Below are positions 48,969-58,088 of a stretch of DNA of 64,000 nt, piece after piece. Numbering within the stretch: the stretch's first letter is position 1; every line of letters starts with the position of its first letter. The notes below the pieces were generated by a model, which had not been told where the DNA came from, ran no database searches, and saw nothing but the letters and a program-made list of their open reading frames with translations. A program made the position numbers and the translations under genes. The stretch is from Streptomyces radiopugnans (GTDB taxonomy: Bacteria; Actinomycetota; Actinomycetes; Streptomycetales; Streptomycetaceae): contig NZ_FOET01000009.1 of NCBI RefSeq assembly GCF_900110735.1, positions 124,001-188,000 on the forward strand, in the 5' to 3' direction.

Positions 48969-49838
48969 GTGAGCGACGAGGTGGAGCCCGGGTACGTACG
49001 GGTCCGGCTGGACCTGTCGTACGACGGCAGGGAGTTCTCCGGCTGGGCGCGGCAGCGCGGGCGGCGCACCGTGCAGGGCGAGCTGGAGGACGCGCTGCGG
49101 GTGGTGACCCGCTCGGAGGAGGTCTTCGAGCTGACGGTCGCCGGCCGCACCGACGCGGGCGTCCACGCCCGCGGCCAGGTGGCGCACGTCGATCTGCCCG
49201 CGGCGCTGTGGGAGGCGCACCGGGAGCGGCTGCTGCGCCGGCTGGCCGGGCGGCTGCCGCACGACGTACGGGTGCACCGCGTCGGTGAGGCCCCGCCCCA
49301 CTTCAACGCGCGCTTCTCGGCGGTCTGGCGGCGCTACGCCTACCGCGTCTGCGACCACCCGGGAGGGGTGGACCCGCTCCAGCGCGGCCACGTCCTGTGG
49401 CACGACTGGCCGCTGGACGTGGAGGCCATGAACGAGGCGGCCGAACGGCTGCTGGGGGAGCACGACTTCGCCGCCTACTGCAAGCGGCGCGAGGGCGCGA
49501 CGACCATACGGACGCTCAGGGAGCTGAACTGGCGGCGCCGCCCCGACGGCATCGTGGAGGCCCGGGTGGTCGCCGACGCCTTCTGCCACAACATGGTGCG
49601 CTCGCTGGTGGGCGCGCTGCTCTTCGTCGGTGACGGCCACCGTCCGCCGTCGTGGCCGGGGCGGGTGCTGGCGGCCGGGGTGCGGGACTCGGCGGTGCAC
49701 GTGGTTCGGCCGCACGGGCTGACGCTGGAGGAGGTCGGCTACCCGGCCGACGAGATGCTGGCCGCGCGCAACGCCGAGGCGCGCAACCGCCGCACCCTCC
49801 CGGCCGCCGGTGCGGTGGCCGGGGCGGGGTGCTGCTGA
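48969..49838 (+). CDS. truA: tRNA pseudouridine synthase A
   Basis: A 289-residue TruA, making pseudouridine at positions 38-40 of tRNA anticodon arms. The catalytic aspartate is in GRTDAGVHARGQVAHVDL; the LDLSYDGREFSGWARQRGRR start, HFNARFSAVWRRYAYRV and FCHNMVRSLVGALL blocks are conserved. GTG 48969 has GAGAGG about 8 bases upstream; the longer frame into rplQ is not used. Position after rplQ is usual. Confidence 0.96.
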   Translation: MSDEVEPGYVRVRLDLSYDGREFSGWARQRGRRTVQGELEDALRVVTRSEEVFELTVAGRTDAGVHARGQVAHVDLPAALWEAHRERLLRRLAGRLPHDVRVHRVGEAPPHFNARFSAVWRRYAYRVCDHPGGVDPLQRGHVLWHDWPLDVEAMNEAAERLLGEHDFAAYCKRREGATTIRTLRELNWRRRPDGIVEARVVADAFCHNMVRSLVGALLFVGDGHRPPSWPGRVLAAGVRDSAVHVVRPHGLTLEEVGYPADEMLAARNAEARNRRTLPAAGAVAGAGCC

Positions 49839-49940
49839 CGGGTCGGCCGGTTCCGGTGGGCAACCACCGCCGCCGCTCGGTCGTCCAGTAGTCGGGCCCG
49901 CGCCGTGCGGGCCCGTCGACCACTGATGACGGAGCATCCA

Positions 49941-50864
49941 TTGAGACTTCGCACAAGGGGGATCCGCAGGGCGGGCGTGGTGCTGGCGGCCGCCGGCGCC
50001 GTACTCCTCGCGGGCCCGACGGCGGCGCCCGCCCAGGCGGCCGGGGGACCGTCCGGGATAGCCGCCAAGGGCGCCTTCCTGCTGGACAGCGGTCCCAACA
50101 AGACCCTGTGGGGCAAGGGTGCCGACACCCGGCGCGAGATGGCCAGCACGACCAAGATCATGGCCGCGGCGGTCGTGGTGACCACCAAGGGCGTCGACCT
50201 GGACCGCAAGGTCACGGTCAAGAAGGCCTACCGCGACTACGTGACCAGGTACGGGGCCAGCACCGCGGACCTGAAGACGGGCGACAAGCTCACGGTGCGC
50301 CAGCTGCTGTACGGGATGATGCTGCCCTCCGGCTGCGACGCGGCGTACGCGCTGGCGGACACCTTCGGCAGCGGGAGCACGGTGGCCGCCCGCACCAAGT
50401 CGTTCATCTCCAAGATGAACAAGAAGGCCGCCGACCTGGGGATGAAGAACACGAAGTTCGACTCCTTCGACGGCATCTCCAAGAGCGGCGAGAACTACTC
50501 GACCCCCCGCGACATGGCGAAGCTGGCGCGGCACGCGCTGGCGAACTCCACGTTCAAGACGGTGGTCAAGGCGACCAAGACCGTCCAGAAGGCGACCAAC
50601 GGGCGCACGTACACCTGGTACAACACCAACAAGCTGCTCGGCTCGTACAAGGGCGTGATCGGCATCAAGACCGGTACGGGCTCCAAGGCCGGCCCCTGCC
50701 TGGTCTTCGCGGCGACGCGTGACAAGCGCACGGTCGTCGGCGTGGTACTCAACAGCTCCGACCGGTACCGGGACGCGACGAGGATGCTCGACTGGTCCTT
50801 CAAGCAGAAGACGGCCACCAAGGTGACCCTGCGCACGCTCCCGCCGGGGGCCCAGCGGGACTGA
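49941..50864 (+). CDS. secreted D-alanyl-D-alanine carboxypeptidase
   Basis: A 307-residue exported peptidase S11 family protein trimming peptidoglycan stem peptides. TTG 49941 has GGAG six bases upstream; ATG 49926 is the alternative. The signal peptide ends near AQA/AGG. The penicillin-binding motifs are S-T-T-K (MASTTKIMAA), S-G-C (LPSGCDAAYA) and K-T-G-T (GIKTGTGSKAG). The second motif is SGC where many family members have SGN; that form is common in Streptomyces. The C-terminal part lacks a clear anchor helix, so the protein may be soluble outside the cell. Confidence 0.88.
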   Translation: MRLRTRGIRRAGVVLAAAGAVLLAGPTAAPAQAAGGPSGIAAKGAFLLDSGPNKTLWGKGADTRREMASTTKIMAAAVVVTTKGVDLDRKVTVKKAYRDYVTRYGASTADLKTGDKLTVRQLLYGMMLPSGCDAAYALADTFGSGSTVAARTKSFISKMNKKAADLGMKNTKFDSFDGISKSGENYSTPRDMAKLARHALANSTFKTVVKATKTVQKATNGRTYTWYNTNKLLGSYKGVIGIKTGTGSKAGPCLVFAATRDKRTVVGVVLNSSDRYRDATRMLDWSFKQKTATKVTLRTLPPGAQRD

Positions 50865-50883
50865 CGTCGCGGGACTGACGTCC

Positions 50884-50918
50884 CCGTGCCGCCCCGGGAC
50901 GGGCCCGGGGCGGCACGG
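50884..50918. terminator. bidirectional terminator
   Basis: A 15-bp perfect stem (50884-50898 with 50904-50918), loop ACGGG, between the carboxypeptidase gene and the convergent gene ending at 50926. Confidence 0.88.
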
Positions 50919-50925
50919 CGTTCCG

Positions 50926-51855
50926 TCAGCCGCCCGTGACCGAGGCCGCCGCCTGCTCCCGGCCGCGCTCGAGGATGCGGGCGAAGGCGAAGTCGGCGGC
51001 GTCCAGCCCGGCCCGGCGGGCGGCGGTCTCGGAGGCGGTGACGTCCTTGCCGCTGGTGTAGCCGGAGATGGTGAAGTACGCGTAGCGGCCCAGCGCGTTG
51101 GCGGAGGTGCGGCACGTCACGCCGCCCCGGCAGAAGGTGGGCACGCCCGATCCGGGCAGCGAGGCGACGTTGGGCCGGGACTGCTCCTTGGCCTTCCGCG
51201 CGGCCCCGGCGTCGTCGAAGACCGCGACGCCGACGGTGACCGCCACCCCCTCGCGCATGTACGTCACCCGGATCAGCTCGCGGCAGCCGTTGCCCGTCAG
51301 CACCGCGCCGAGCGCGCCCTGGGTGCCGGACGCGCAGCTCTCGGTGGAGGCCGTGGCGCCCTTGTCGTAGGTGCGGCCGTTGGCCTTCATCGAGTCGCCG
51401 GGGAAGAGCGTGTCCGCGCCGAGCGGGGCGGTGTCCTTCTCGGCGCTGGAGAGGAAGTTCCGCGGGTCCGGCGGCGGGGGAGGGGGCTCGGAGGAGAAGG
51501 TGGGCTCAGGCTGCTCCGGTCCGGGCGGCGCCTCGGCGGCCGACGGCGTCGGGGAGTTCGAGGAGGAGGCGGCGGCGGAGGGTCCGGAGCCCGAGCCGCC
51601 CTCGTTGACGACGGCGACCGCCACGATCGCGGCGACGACGGCCGTGGCCACCGCCCCGCCGCCGATCACCAGCCAGCGGCGGCGCCGGGCGCGGGCGCGC
51701 TCGCTCCGCTCGGCCAGCGCCGCCCAGTCCGGTGTGGACGGGTCCGACGGCCCGGGTGGTCCTGAAGGCCCCGGCCGTCCGAACGGCCCCGGCGGGCCGG
51801 ACGGCCCCGACGGTCCTCCCGGGCCCCAGCCCGGTCCCCCCTGCCCAAAGCTCAT
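50926..51855 (-). CDS. membrane-anchored protein with proline-rich N-terminus
   Basis: A 309-residue protein of unknown function. The cytoplasmic N-terminus is glycine/proline-rich (residues 1-40), then come RSERARARRRR and one transmembrane segment (WLVIGGGAVATAVVAAIVAV, about residues 62-84), a Ser/Pro-rich spacer and an extracytoplasmic domain from about residue 130 with four cysteines (ESCASGTQ, NGCREL, FCRGGVTC). ATG 51855 has only a weak upstream site. The layout is common in actinobacterial envelope proteins; no catalytic motif is recognised. It ends convergent with the carboxypeptidase gene. Confidence 0.8.
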   Translation of the reverse strand: MSFGQGGPGWGPGGPSGPSGPPGPFGRPGPSGPPGPSDPSTPDWAALAERSERARARRRRWLVIGGGAVATAVVAAIVAVAVVNEGGSGSGPSAAASSSNSPTPSAAEAPPGPEQPEPTFSSEPPPPPPDPRNFLSSAEKDTAPLGADTLFPGDSMKANGRTYDKGATASTESCASGTQGALGAVLTGNGCRELIRVTYMREGVAVTVGVAVFDDAGAARKAKEQSRPNVASLPGSGVPTFCRGGVTCRTSANALGRYAYFTISGYTSGKDVTASETAARRAGLDAADFAFARILERGREQAAASVTGG

Positions 51856-51909
51856 GCCCCGCATCTTATTCGCTTGCCGCGGGGCCGTCGGCGCGGTCAC
51901 AGTCGGGGG

Positions 51910-53589
51910 ATGGGACACGTCGAGGCCGCGCACCTGGAGTACTACCTGCCCGACGGGAGGGTGCTGCTGGGCGACGTCTCGTTCCGGGTGGGGGAGGGCT
52001 CGGTGGTGGCCCTGGTGGGCGCCAACGGGGCCGGGAAGACGACGCTGCTGCGGCTGATCGCCGGTGAGCTGAAGCCGCACGGCGGCACGGTGACCGTCGG
52101 CGGCGGGCTCGGGGTGATGCCGCAGTTCGTGGGCTCGGTGCGGGACGAGCGTACGGTGCGCGATCTGCTGGTGTCGGTGTCCCGGCCGCGTGTGCGGGAA
52201 GCGGCGCGGGCGGTGGACGCCGCCGAGCTGAAGATCATGGAGGTCGACGACGAGGCCGCCCAGATGGCGTACGCGCAGGCCCTCGCGGACTGGGCGGAGG
52301 CCGGCGGCTACGAGGCCGAGACCGCCTGGGACGTGTGCACCACCGCCGCGCTCGGCGTCCCCTACGACAAGGCGCAGTGGCGGCAGGTGCGGACCCTGTC
52401 GGGCGGCGAGCAGAAACGGCTGGTGCTGGAGGCGCTGCTGCGCGGCCCGGACGAGGTGCTGCTGCTGGACGAACCGGACAACTACCTGGACGTCCCCGGC
52501 AAGCGCTGGCTGGAGGAGCGGCTGGGCGAGACCCGCAAGACGGTCCTGTTCGTCTCCCACGACCGGGAGCTGCTGGCGCGGGCGGCACAGAAGATCGTCA
52601 GCGTGGAGCCGGGCCCGGCCGGATCGGACGTGTGGGTGCACGGTGGCGGCTTCGCCACCTACCACCAGGCCCGCAAGGAGCGCTTCGCCCGCTTCGAGGA
52701 GCTGCGGCGGCGCTGGGACGAGCAGCACGCGCAGCTGAGGAAACTGGTGAACACCCTCAAGCAGAAGGCCGCCTACAACGACGGGCTGGCCTCCCGGCTC
52801 CAGGCGGCCCGCACCCGGCTGCGGAAGTTCGAGGAGGCGGGCCCTCCGCAGGAGCCGCCGCGCGAGCAGGACATCCGGATGCGGCTGCGCGGCGGACGCA
52901 CCGGGGTGCGGGCGGTCACCTGCTCCGGGCTGGAGCTGACCGGGCTGATGAAACCCTTCGACCTGGAGGTCTTCTACGGCGAGCGGGTCGCGGTGCTCGG
53001 TTCGAACGGGTCGGGCAAGTCGCACTTCCTGCGGCTGCTGGCCGGCGGTGACGTCGCCCACACCGGCGAGTGGAAGCTGGGCGCGCGGGTGGTGCCGGGC
53101 CACTTCGCCCAGACGCACGCCCGGCTACCGCCGGGAGGTGCCCCCATCCACCCGGAGCCGGAGGGCCGCACCCTGCTGGACGTCCTGTGGACCGAGCACG
53201 CGAAGGACCGGGGCGCGGCGATGTCCGCGCTGCGCCGCTACGAGCTGGACCGCCAGGCGGAGCAGCCCTTCGGGAAGCTCTCGGGCGGCCAGCAGGCCCG
53301 CTTCCAGATCCTGCTGCTGGAGCTGGCCGGATCGACGGCGCTGCTGCTGGACGAGCCGACCGACAACCTGGACCTGGAGAGCGCCGAGGCGCTCCAGCAG
53401 GGGCTGGAGGCGTACGAGGGGACGGTGCTGGCGGTGACGCACGACCGCTGGTTCGCCCGCTCCTTCGACCGCTTCCTGGTCTTCGGCGCGGACGGCAGGG
53501 TGCGGGAGGCGCCGGAGCCCATGGGGGCACCTCCCATGCCCGGAGGGCCATGGGGGAGGGGCGAGGGGCGGGTGGCGCGGGCGCGCTGA
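51910..53589 (+). CDS. ABC-F family ATPase
   Basis: A 559-residue soluble protein with two ATP-binding cassettes and no membrane segment. Cassette 1: GANGAGKTT, LSGGEQKRL, LLLDEPDNYLD, HD-switch FVSHDRE. Cassette 2: GSNGSGKSH, LSGGQQARF, LLLDEPTDNLD, VTHDRW. The charged linker (about residues 250-330) is the ABC-F P-site tRNA-interaction segment. Such proteins act on ribosomes in translation or antibiotic protection. Two stretches, around 53133-53147 and 53521-53558, carry a palindromic repeat and encode PPGGAPIHPE and MGAPPMPGGPWGRGEG, which look like in-frame additions to the usual family sequence. A G-run sits against ATG 51910. Confidence 0.92.
   Translation: MGHVEAAHLEYYLPDGRVLLGDVSFRVGEGSVVALVGANGAGKTTLLRLIAGELKPHGGTVTVGGGLGVMPQFVGSVRDERTVRDLLVSVSRPRVREAARAVDAAELKIMEVDDEAAQMAYAQALADWAEAGGYEAETAWDVCTTAALGVPYDKAQWRQVRTLSGGEQKRLVLEALLRGPDEVLLLDEPDNYLDVPGKRWLEERLGETRKTVLFVSHDRELLARAAQKIVSVEPGPAGSDVWVHGGGFATYHQARKERFARFEELRRRWDEQHAQLRKLVNTLKQKAAYNDGLASRLQAARTRLRKFEEAGPPQEPPREQDIRMRLRGGRTGVRAVTCSGLELTGLMKPFDLEVFYGERVAVLGSNGSGKSHFLRLLAGGDVAHTGEWKLGARVVPGHFAQTHARLPPGGAPIHPEPEGRTLLDVLWTEHAKDRGAAMSALRRYELDRQAEQPFGKLSGGQQARFQILLLELAGSTALLLDEPTDNLDLESAEALQQGLEAYEGTVLAVTHDRWFARSFDRFLVFGADGRVREAPEPMGAPPMPGGPWGRGEGRVARAR
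53133..53147 (+). repeat. 15-base repeat copy inside the ABC-F gene
   Basis: GGGAGGTGCCCCCAT; the reverse complement occurs at 53521-53535. It falls inside the second cassette, in codons for PGGAPI. Confidence 0.7.
53515..53558 (+). repeat. palindromic repeat element near the end of the ABC-F gene
   Basis: It contains ATGGGGGCACCTCCC (53521-53535), the reverse complement of the copy at 53133, followed by CCATGGGGGAGG, so the segment folds imperfectly on itself. It encodes the atypical MGAPPMPGGPWGRGEG end of the protein. Confidence 0.65.
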
Positions 53590-53632
53590 GGGGGTTCGCG
53601 GGAGGGCGCGGGGGCGCTCGGCGAGGGGCGTT

Positions 53633-53662
53633 TTGACCCATGCGGAGGACGGCCGGTATCCT
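53633..53662 (+). promoter_or_regulatory. rplM-rpsI promoter
   Basis: TTGACC at 53633-53638, 18 bases, TATCCT at 53657-53662: the best vegetative promoter in the window. It leaves a leader of about 170 bases before rplM. Confidence 0.7.
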
Positions 53663-53840
53663 GCTGGTTCGTTGTGCGTATTGGCTTGCTCGTTCTCACG
53701 TGAGAGGCCGCTACGCCTGGTCCACCAGGACGATGACCAGCGACCCGCATCGGCTTGCGTCACCGGCGCGAGGTCAGGGCTGTCGTGATCTCCGGTGACC
53801 TTGTCAGGAAACACTCACTGAAGAAGCGAAGGCTACGACC

Positions 53841-54284
53841 GTGCGTACGTACAGCCCCAAGCCCGGCGACGTCCAGCGCCAGTGGCACGTCATCGACGCC
53901 ACCGACGTCGTCCTGGGCCGTCTGGCCTCCCAGGCCGCCACCCTTCTGAGGGGCAAGCACAAGCCGGTGTACGCGCCGCACGTTGACGCTGGTGACTTCG
54001 TCATCATCATCAACGCCGACAAGGTGCACCTCTCCGGCAACAAGCGGACCCAGAAGCTGGCCTACCGCCACTCCGGCTACCCCGGCGGTCTGCGGTCCGT
54101 CCGCTACGACGACCTGCTGAAGAACAACCCGGAGAAGGCCGTGGAGAAGGCCATCAAGGGCATGCTCCCGAAGAACTCCCTGGGCCGCCAGATGCTCTCG
54201 AAGCTGAAGGTCTACGCGGGCGAGAACCACCCGCACGCCGCCCAGCAGCCGGTCCCGTTCGAGATCACCCAGGTCGCGCAGTAG
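53841..54284 (+). CDS. rplM: 50S ribosomal protein L13
   Basis: Complete 147-residue L13, an early assembly protein of the large subunit. GTG 53841 gives VRTYSPKPGDVQRQWHVIDA; the GRLASQAATLLRGKHKPVYA, HVDAGDFVIIINADKVHLSG and KGMLPKNSLGRQMLSKLKVY blocks are typical. It forms a two-gene unit with rpsI, 39 bases downstream. Confidence 0.98.
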   Translation: MRTYSPKPGDVQRQWHVIDATDVVLGRLASQAATLLRGKHKPVYAPHVDAGDFVIIINADKVHLSGNKRTQKLAYRHSGYPGGLRSVRYDDLLKNNPEKAVEKAIKGMLPKNSLGRQMLSKLKVYAGENHPHAAQQPVPFEITQVAQ

Positions 54285-54323
54285 TCCGGCCACAACCAAG
54301 ACTGAAGAGAGCTGAGGAGAACC

Positions 54324-54827
54324 GTGGCCGAGACCACCGCCGAGACCCCGATCGAAGAGGTCGAGCAGTACACCACCGAGACCCCCGAGGGCGTCGAGGA
54401 GTACACCACCGAGTCCCTCGCGTCCCGTTTCGGTGAGCCCCAGCCGGGCGCCGGCACCGGGCGCCGGAAGAACGCCATCGCCCGCGTGCGCATCGTGCCG
54501 GGCAGCGGCCAGTGGAAGATCAACGGCCGCACCCTGGAGGCCTACTTCCCGAACAAGGTGCACCAGCAGGAAGTCAACGAGCCGTTCAAGGTTCTGGAGC
54601 TGGACAACCGCTACGACGTCGTCGCCCGCATCAGCGGCGGCGGCGTCTCCGGCCAGGCCGGCGCGCTGCGCCTGGGCGTGGCCCGCGCCCTGAACGAGGC
54701 GGACGTGGAGAACAACCGCGGCCCGCTGAAGAAGGCCGGCTTCCTGACCCGCGACGCCCGCGCGGTCGAGCGGAAGAAGGCCGGTCTGAAGAAGGCCCGC
54801 AAGGGCACCCAGTACAGCAAGCGCTGA
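54324..54827 (+). CDS. rpsI: 30S ribosomal protein S9
   Basis: S9 of 167 residues, touching the anticodon of P-site tRNA through its C-terminal arginine/lysine tail (KARKGTQYSKR). An acidic N-terminal extension of about 45 residues carries two related units, EQYTTETPEGV and EEYTTESLAS. The core begins GRRKNAIARVRIVPGSGQWK. GTG 54324 follows GAGGAGAA. Confidence 0.97.
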   Translation: MAETTAETPIEEVEQYTTETPEGVEEYTTESLASRFGEPQPGAGTGRRKNAIARVRIVPGSGQWKINGRTLEAYFPNKVHQQEVNEPFKVLELDNRYDVVARISGGGVSGQAGALRLGVARALNEADVENNRGPLKKAGFLTRDARAVERKKAGLKKARKGTQYSKR

Positions 54828-54866
54828 TCCGCGCCCGGCTGTCCGCTGGAACCCCTGGGATCCGCT

Positions 54867-54912
54867 GACGAGCGCCCCGACAGCACCGTCACGGTGCGTC
54901 GGGGCGCTCGTC
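54867..54912 (+). terminator. rplM-rpsI terminator
   Basis: A 15-bp outer stem (54867-54881 with 54898-54912) continued by an inner 6-bp stem (54883-54888 with 54892-54897), then TTCGGG. It starts 40 bases past the rpsI stop. Confidence 0.9.
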
Positions 54913-55073
54913 TTCGGGCCGTCGCTCACCCCCGGGCCGGCGCGTCCGGTGGGGCGACCGTCGGCATGCCGGGCGTACGGCCGTGCCGCATCCGCCGCCA
55001 AGGGGCGTATATCTGGATGGACCGGGCCCGCGGCAGGCCCGGAGAGCTCAGCTCGGAACTCGGAGGAACCACG

Positions 55074-56432
55074 GTGGGACGACTCTTCGGTACGGACGGT
55101 GTGCGCGGAGTCGCCAACGCCGACCTGACCGCCGAAATGGCGCTCGGTCTGTCGGTCGCGGCGGCGCACGTGCTCGCCGAGGCGGGCACGTTCAAGGGCC
55201 ATCGCCCGGTGGCGGTGGTCGGACGTGATCCGCGCGCGTCCGGGGAGTTCCTGGAGGCCGCTGTGGTGGCCGGGCTGGCCAGCGCGGGCGTGGACGTGCT
55301 GCGGGTGGGCGTGCTGCCGACCCCGGCCGTGGCGTACCTGACCGGCGCGCTCGGCGCCGACCTGGGCGTGATGCTGTCCGCCAGCCACAACCCCATGCCC
55401 GACAACGGCATCAAGTTCTTCGCCCGCGGCGGCCACAAGCTCGCCGACGAGCTGGAGGACCGCATCGAGCGGACCTACCGCGAGCACGCCTCCGGCGAGC
55501 CCTGGGACCGCCCGACCGGTGCCGGGGTGGGCCGGGTGAAGGAGTACGACGAGGGCTTCGACAAGTACGTCGCCCACCTCGTCGGCGTCCTGCCCAACCG
55601 GCTCGACGGGCTCAGGGTCGTCATCGACGGCGCGCACGGCGCGGCGGCGCGGGTCTCCCCGGAGGCGTTCGCGCGGGCGGGCGCCGAGGTGGTCACCATC
55701 GCCACCGAGCCCGACGGGCTCAACATCAACGACGGCTGCGGCTCCACCCATCTGGAGGGCCTGCGCGCGGCCGTCGTCGAGCACGGCGCCGACCTGGGCG
55801 TGGCCCACGACGGCGACGCCGACCGCTGCCTGGCCGTGGACGCGGACGGCAACGACGTCGACGGCGACCAGATCCTCAGCGTGCTGGCCCTGGGGATGAA
55901 GGAGGCCGGGACGCTGCGGGGGAACACCGTGGTGGCCACGGTGATGTCCAACCTGGGCTTCAAGCTGGCGATGGAGCGCGAGGGCGTGGAGCTGCTCCAG
56001 ACGGCGGTCGGCGACCGCTACGTGCTGGAGGAGATGAAGCGCGGCGGCTACTCGCTGGGCGGCGAGCAGTCCGGGCACGTGATCGCCCTGGACCACGCCA
56101 CCACCGGCGACGGCACCCTGACCGGTCTGATGCTGGCCGCGCGGGTGGCCGCCACCGGCCGGCCCCTGGCGGAGCTGGCGGGCGTCATGCGGCGGCTGCC
56201 GCAGGTGCTGATCAACGTGCGGGACGTGGACAAGACCCGGGTCGGCTCCTCGGCCCGGCTGGCCACCGCCGTGAACCAGGCGGAGAAGGAGCTGGGCGAG
56301 ACCGGCCGGGTGCTGCTGCGCTCCTCCGGCACGGAGCCGCTGGTGCGGGTGATGGTCGAGGCGGCCGATCTCGAACAGGCCCGTGCGGTGGCGGAGCGGC
56401 TGGCGGACGAGGTCAAGTCGGCGCTGGGCTGA
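55074..56432 (+). CDS. glmM: phosphoglucosamine mutase
   Basis: A complete 452-residue GlmM converting glucosamine 6-phosphate to glucosamine 1-phosphate for peptidoglycan and other UDP-GlcNAc products. GTG 55074 has GGAGGA upstream and gives VGRLFGTDGVRGVANADLTA. The phosphoserine loop is MLSASHNPMPDNGIKFF, the magnesium loop DGDADRC, the sugar loop GGEQSGH and the phosphate loop RSSGTEPLVRVMVE. Works with glmS 1.7 kb downstream. Confidence 0.97.
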   Translation: MGRLFGTDGVRGVANADLTAEMALGLSVAAAHVLAEAGTFKGHRPVAVVGRDPRASGEFLEAAVVAGLASAGVDVLRVGVLPTPAVAYLTGALGADLGVMLSASHNPMPDNGIKFFARGGHKLADELEDRIERTYREHASGEPWDRPTGAGVGRVKEYDEGFDKYVAHLVGVLPNRLDGLRVVIDGAHGAAARVSPEAFARAGAEVVTIATEPDGLNINDGCGSTHLEGLRAAVVEHGADLGVAHDGDADRCLAVDADGNDVDGDQILSVLALGMKEAGTLRGNTVVATVMSNLGFKLAMEREGVELLQTAVGDRYVLEEMKRGGYSLGGEQSGHVIALDHATTGDGTLTGLMLAARVAATGRPLAELAGVMRRLPQVLINVRDVDKTRVGSSARLATAVNQAEKELGETGRVLLRSSGTEPLVRVMVEAADLEQARAVAERLADEVKSALG

Positions 56433-56567
56433 CGTCCGGTGCGGTCCGCGCCGGAGCGCGCGGCCCGGTACGACGGCGGGAGGCGGGGGCGGCCGGTGGC
56501 CGCCCCCGCCTCCCGTTCCTCCGGTGCGGGTCGGCGCGGTGCGGGCCGGCGCGCGTCCGACGCCCGG

Positions 56568-57596
56568 TCAGAGCTTGCGCAGCGACAGGCGCTGGACCTT
56601 GTGGTCCGGCCCCTTGCGCAGGATCAGGCCGGCGCGACCCCGGGTCGGGGCGATGTTCTCCTCCAGGTTCGGGCGGTTGATCGTCCGCCAGATCCCGCGC
56701 GCGTAGTCCAGCGCCTCCTCCTCCGACACCTGCGTGTACCTGCGGAAGTAGGAGAACGGGTTCTGGAAGGCCGTCTCGCGCAGCTTGCGGAAGCGGCCCA
56801 GGTACCACCGCTCGATGTCCTCGGTGCGCGCGTCCACGTAGACGGAGAAGTCGAAGTAGTCGGCCACGGCCAGCCGGGTGCGGCCGTCCTTGCCCGGCAG
56901 GGCCGGCTGGAGGACGTTGAGGCCCTCGACGATCAGGATGTCGGGGCGGCGCACCGTCAGCACCTCGCCGGGGACGATGTCGTAGATCAGGTGCGAGTAG
57001 ACGGGGGCGGTGACCTCCTCCCGGCCCGACTTGACGTCCGCGACGAACCGCGTGAGGGCCCGGCGGTCGTAGGACTCGGGGAAGCCCTTGCGCGACATCA
57101 GCCCGCGCCGGTGCAGCTCCGCGTTCGGGAACAGGAAGCCGTCCGTGGTCACCAGCTCCACACGCGGGTGCTCGGGCCAGCGGGCCAGCAGCGCCCGCAG
57201 CAGCCGGGCCACCGTGGACTTGCCGACCGCGACGCTGCCGGCGACCCCGATGACGAACGGGGTGCCGCGCTGGGCGCCGTGCCCGCCGCCCGCGTCGCCC
57301 AGGAAGGTGTTGAGCGCGCCGCGCAGCCCGTGGGTGGCGCCGACGTAGAGGTTGAGCAGCCGGGACAGCGGCAGGTAGACGTCCCGCACCTCGTCGAGGT
57401 CGATGACGTCGCCGAGCCCGCGCAGCTCCTCCACCTCCGCGGCGGTCAGGGGCAGCGGGGTCTTCTCCCGCAGGGCGCTCCACTCGGCCCGTCCCAGGTC
57501 GACGAAGGGGCTCGCGTCGGACGGCCGGCCGCGGCGCTGCTGCGACAGGGCACCGGACGCGGCGGAGGGCCCGGGGGCGGTGACGGGGGTGGACAC
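56568..57596 (-). CDS. coaA: pantothenate kinase (type I)
   Basis: A 342-residue CoaA, the first step from pantothenate to coenzyme A. The P-loop is GVAGSVAVGKST, followed by the substrate motifs VTTDGFLFPNAEL and RKGFPESYD; the family C-terminus RAGLILRKGPDHKVQRLSLR is complete. GTG 57596 starts a 30-residue variable leader. It is on the opposite strand between glmM and glmS, a conserved position in Streptomyces. Confidence 0.96.
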   Translation of the reverse strand: MSTPVTAPGPSAASGALSQQRRGRPSDASPFVDLGRAEWSALREKTPLPLTAAEVEELRGLGDVIDLDEVRDVYLPLSRLLNLYVGATHGLRGALNTFLGDAGGGHGAQRGTPFVIGVAGSVAVGKSTVARLLRALLARWPEHPRVELVTTDGFLFPNAELHRRGLMSRKGFPESYDRRALTRFVADVKSGREEVTAPVYSHLIYDIVPGEVLTVRRPDILIVEGLNVLQPALPGKDGRTRLAVADYFDFSVYVDARTEDIERWYLGRFRKLRETAFQNPFSYFRRYTQVSEEEALDYARGIWRTINRPNLEENIAPTRGRAGLILRKGPDHKVQRLSLRKL

Positions 57597-57809
57597 GGGC
57601 CCATTGTCGGGCCGCGCGCGGCCGGTCTCACGGCCGTTCCCATGTGATCAGCAGCACAGATGTGCGTGCGAGGGGGGTGTACGTGGCGGCCCGGCGCGGA
57701 TACGTTGACCGCATTCGCGCGCTTGCTCCATGTGTGTGCACCCGCCGTGCGGGCTCCTGCCCGCTCCGGCGGGGCCCGCGTACCACCCACCGCTCCGGAG
57801 GGGATCCGT

Positions 57810-58052
57810 ATGCCGCTGCCGTTCCGGCGCTCCCGCACAGCGCGGCGCCGCTTCACCGTGCGGACCTCCGCCGAGGCGTGCGACGCCCGGGCGTGGGAGG
57901 AACTCCTGGACGAACTGCCCGAAGAGGACCTGGGGGAGCACCCGGACGACGTGCTGGACACCTATCGGCCGGGCGGCAGGCCGGGGTGCGAGGAGGCGGA
58001 GTACCTGGAGATCGTCAGGCGGGCGGTCGGACGAATAGGGCGAGGGCGCTGA
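57810..58052 (+). CDS. small conserved protein of unknown function
   Basis: An 80-residue protein: basic N-terminus (MPLPFRRSRTARRRFTVRTS), then an acidic middle (ARAWEELLDELPEEDLGEHP) and EEAEYLEIVRRAVGRIGRGR. GGAGGGG six bases before ATG 57810 makes the start clear. No membrane segment, signal or motif is recognised. It is read toward glmS with only 36 bases between, so it may share a transcript. The upstream part of the open frame (57660-57809) is discarded. Confidence 0.65.
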   Translation: MPLPFRRSRTARRRFTVRTSAEACDARAWEELLDELPEEDLGEHPDDVLDTYRPGGRPGCEEAEYLEIVRRAVGRIGRGR

Positions 58053-58088
58053 CACTTCCCGCCCCCGACTGCCCTTAGGCTGCATCGC

